A DNA stretch of 5,774 bases from Methanobacteriota archaeon (GTDB taxonomy: Archaea; Thermoplasmatota; Thermoplasmata; RBG-16-68-12). The stretch is from positions 1 to 5,774 of the forward strand of contig VBLU01000137.1 of assembly GCA_005879065.1 (NCBI GenBank). The letters are read 5' to 3'. The notes below the pieces were generated by a model. It was not told the origin of the DNA. It did no database searches and saw nothing but the letters and a program-made list of their open reading frames with translations. The position numbers and the translations under genes are program-made. Shown here one piece after another: positions 5,546 to 5,774 of the stretch (positions are counted from its first letter, which is position 1; each line of letters opens with the position of its first letter).

Positions 5546-5774
5546 GTGCCCAAGCGCCAGGACGTTAGGACCGCCATGGTGATCGGCTCCGGGCCCATCG
5601 TGATCGGCCAGGCCGCGGAGTTCGACTACTCGGGTTCCCAGGCGTGCCGGTCGCTCCGGGAAGAAGGGGTGCGGGTCGTCCTGGTGAACAGCAATCCGGC
5701 GACGATTCAGACGGATCCCGACACCGCGGATGCAGTCTACGTGGAGCCGCTCACGGTCCCGTTCCTCGAGAAGG
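5546..5774 (+). CDS. carB: Carbamoyl-phosphate synthase large subunit, N-terminal part (partial)
   Basis: This is the first 76 residues of the large subunit, which makes carbamoyl phosphate from bicarbonate, ATP and the ammonia supplied by CarA. The gene continues past the window end. The start PKRQDVRTAMVIGSGPIVIG, then QAAEFDYSGSQACRSLREEG, VVLVNSNPATIQTDPDTADA and VYVEPLTVPFLEK, form a near-standard CarB N-terminal pre-ATP-grasp domain. The GTG start has a ribosome site at 5537-5541. A 22-base gap after carA indicates one transcript. Whether the protein is full length or split into two genes, as in some archaea, cannot be seen here. Confidence 0.97.
   Translation, partial: MPKRQDVRTAMVIGSGPIVIGQAAEFDYSGSQACRSLREEGVRVVLVNSNPATIQTDPDTADAVYVEPLTVPFLEK

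Noticed and set aside
1..5774. Search by eye for tRNA or rRNA genes, CRISPR repeats, insertion sequences, defence or toxin-antitoxin pairs
   Set aside because: Nearly all bases are covered by recognised genes. The remaining gaps are about 75 bases or less and hold no repeated units, terminal inverted repeats or tRNA-like arms.

Overview
The window reads as a piece of a GC-rich archaeal chromosome made of ordinary, tightly packed core genes. The archaeal signs are an archaeal/fungal-type riboflavin reductase (ArfC), a PAC2-family proteasome-assembly protein, a Mut7-C/DUF82 RNase with a zinc ribbon, TATA-like boxes about 30 bases before start codons, and short GGTGG- or GAGG-type ribosome sites. 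A high-GC Thermoplasmatota-like lineage would fit. That lineage is an inference from gene content only, since no rRNA or other marker gene is present.

Layout. (1) 1-1259, plus strand: the last 74 residues of a P-type cation ATPase overlap by ATGA with rtcA, an RNA 3'-phosphate cyclase that keeps its catalytic His. (2) 1256-2513, minus strand: an OsmC-family protein lies upstream of a PAC2-family protein. The PAC2 gene ends head-on against rtcA, with the two stop codons physically overlapping. (3) 2514-2587: a short divergent promoter region. (4) 2588-4408, plus strand: arfC, a nucleoside phosphorylase gene and a Mut7-C RNase gene, joined by 4-base GTGA and ATGA overlaps. The phosphorylase gene is broken by a frame change, apparently with a small internal deletion. 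(5) 4441-5774, plus strand: carA and the start of carB, the two carbamoyl-phosphate synthase subunits, probably with their own promoter just before carA.

Functionally, the plus-strand run from 2588 joins riboflavin synthesis (ArfC), nucleoside salvage (phosphorylase), an uncharacterised RNase-like protein and the first step of pyrimidine and arginine synthesis (CarAB). The left half pairs RNA-end processing with ion transport on one strand, and thiol/peroxide chemistry with proteasome assembly or activation on the other. Genes inside operons have a purine-rich ribosome site exactly 4 bases before the start codon. The apparent first genes pac2, arfC and carA lack one at that spacing and probably have very short leaders.

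I did not find a new system here. The points most worth a second look are the C-terminal Met-Tyr-Gly (HbYX-like) tail of the PAC2 protein, the damaged phosphorylase gene, and the overlapping convergent stop codons. No tRNA, rRNA, CRISPR array, insertion sequence or long repeat was seen. No gene-free stretch exceeds about 75 bases.
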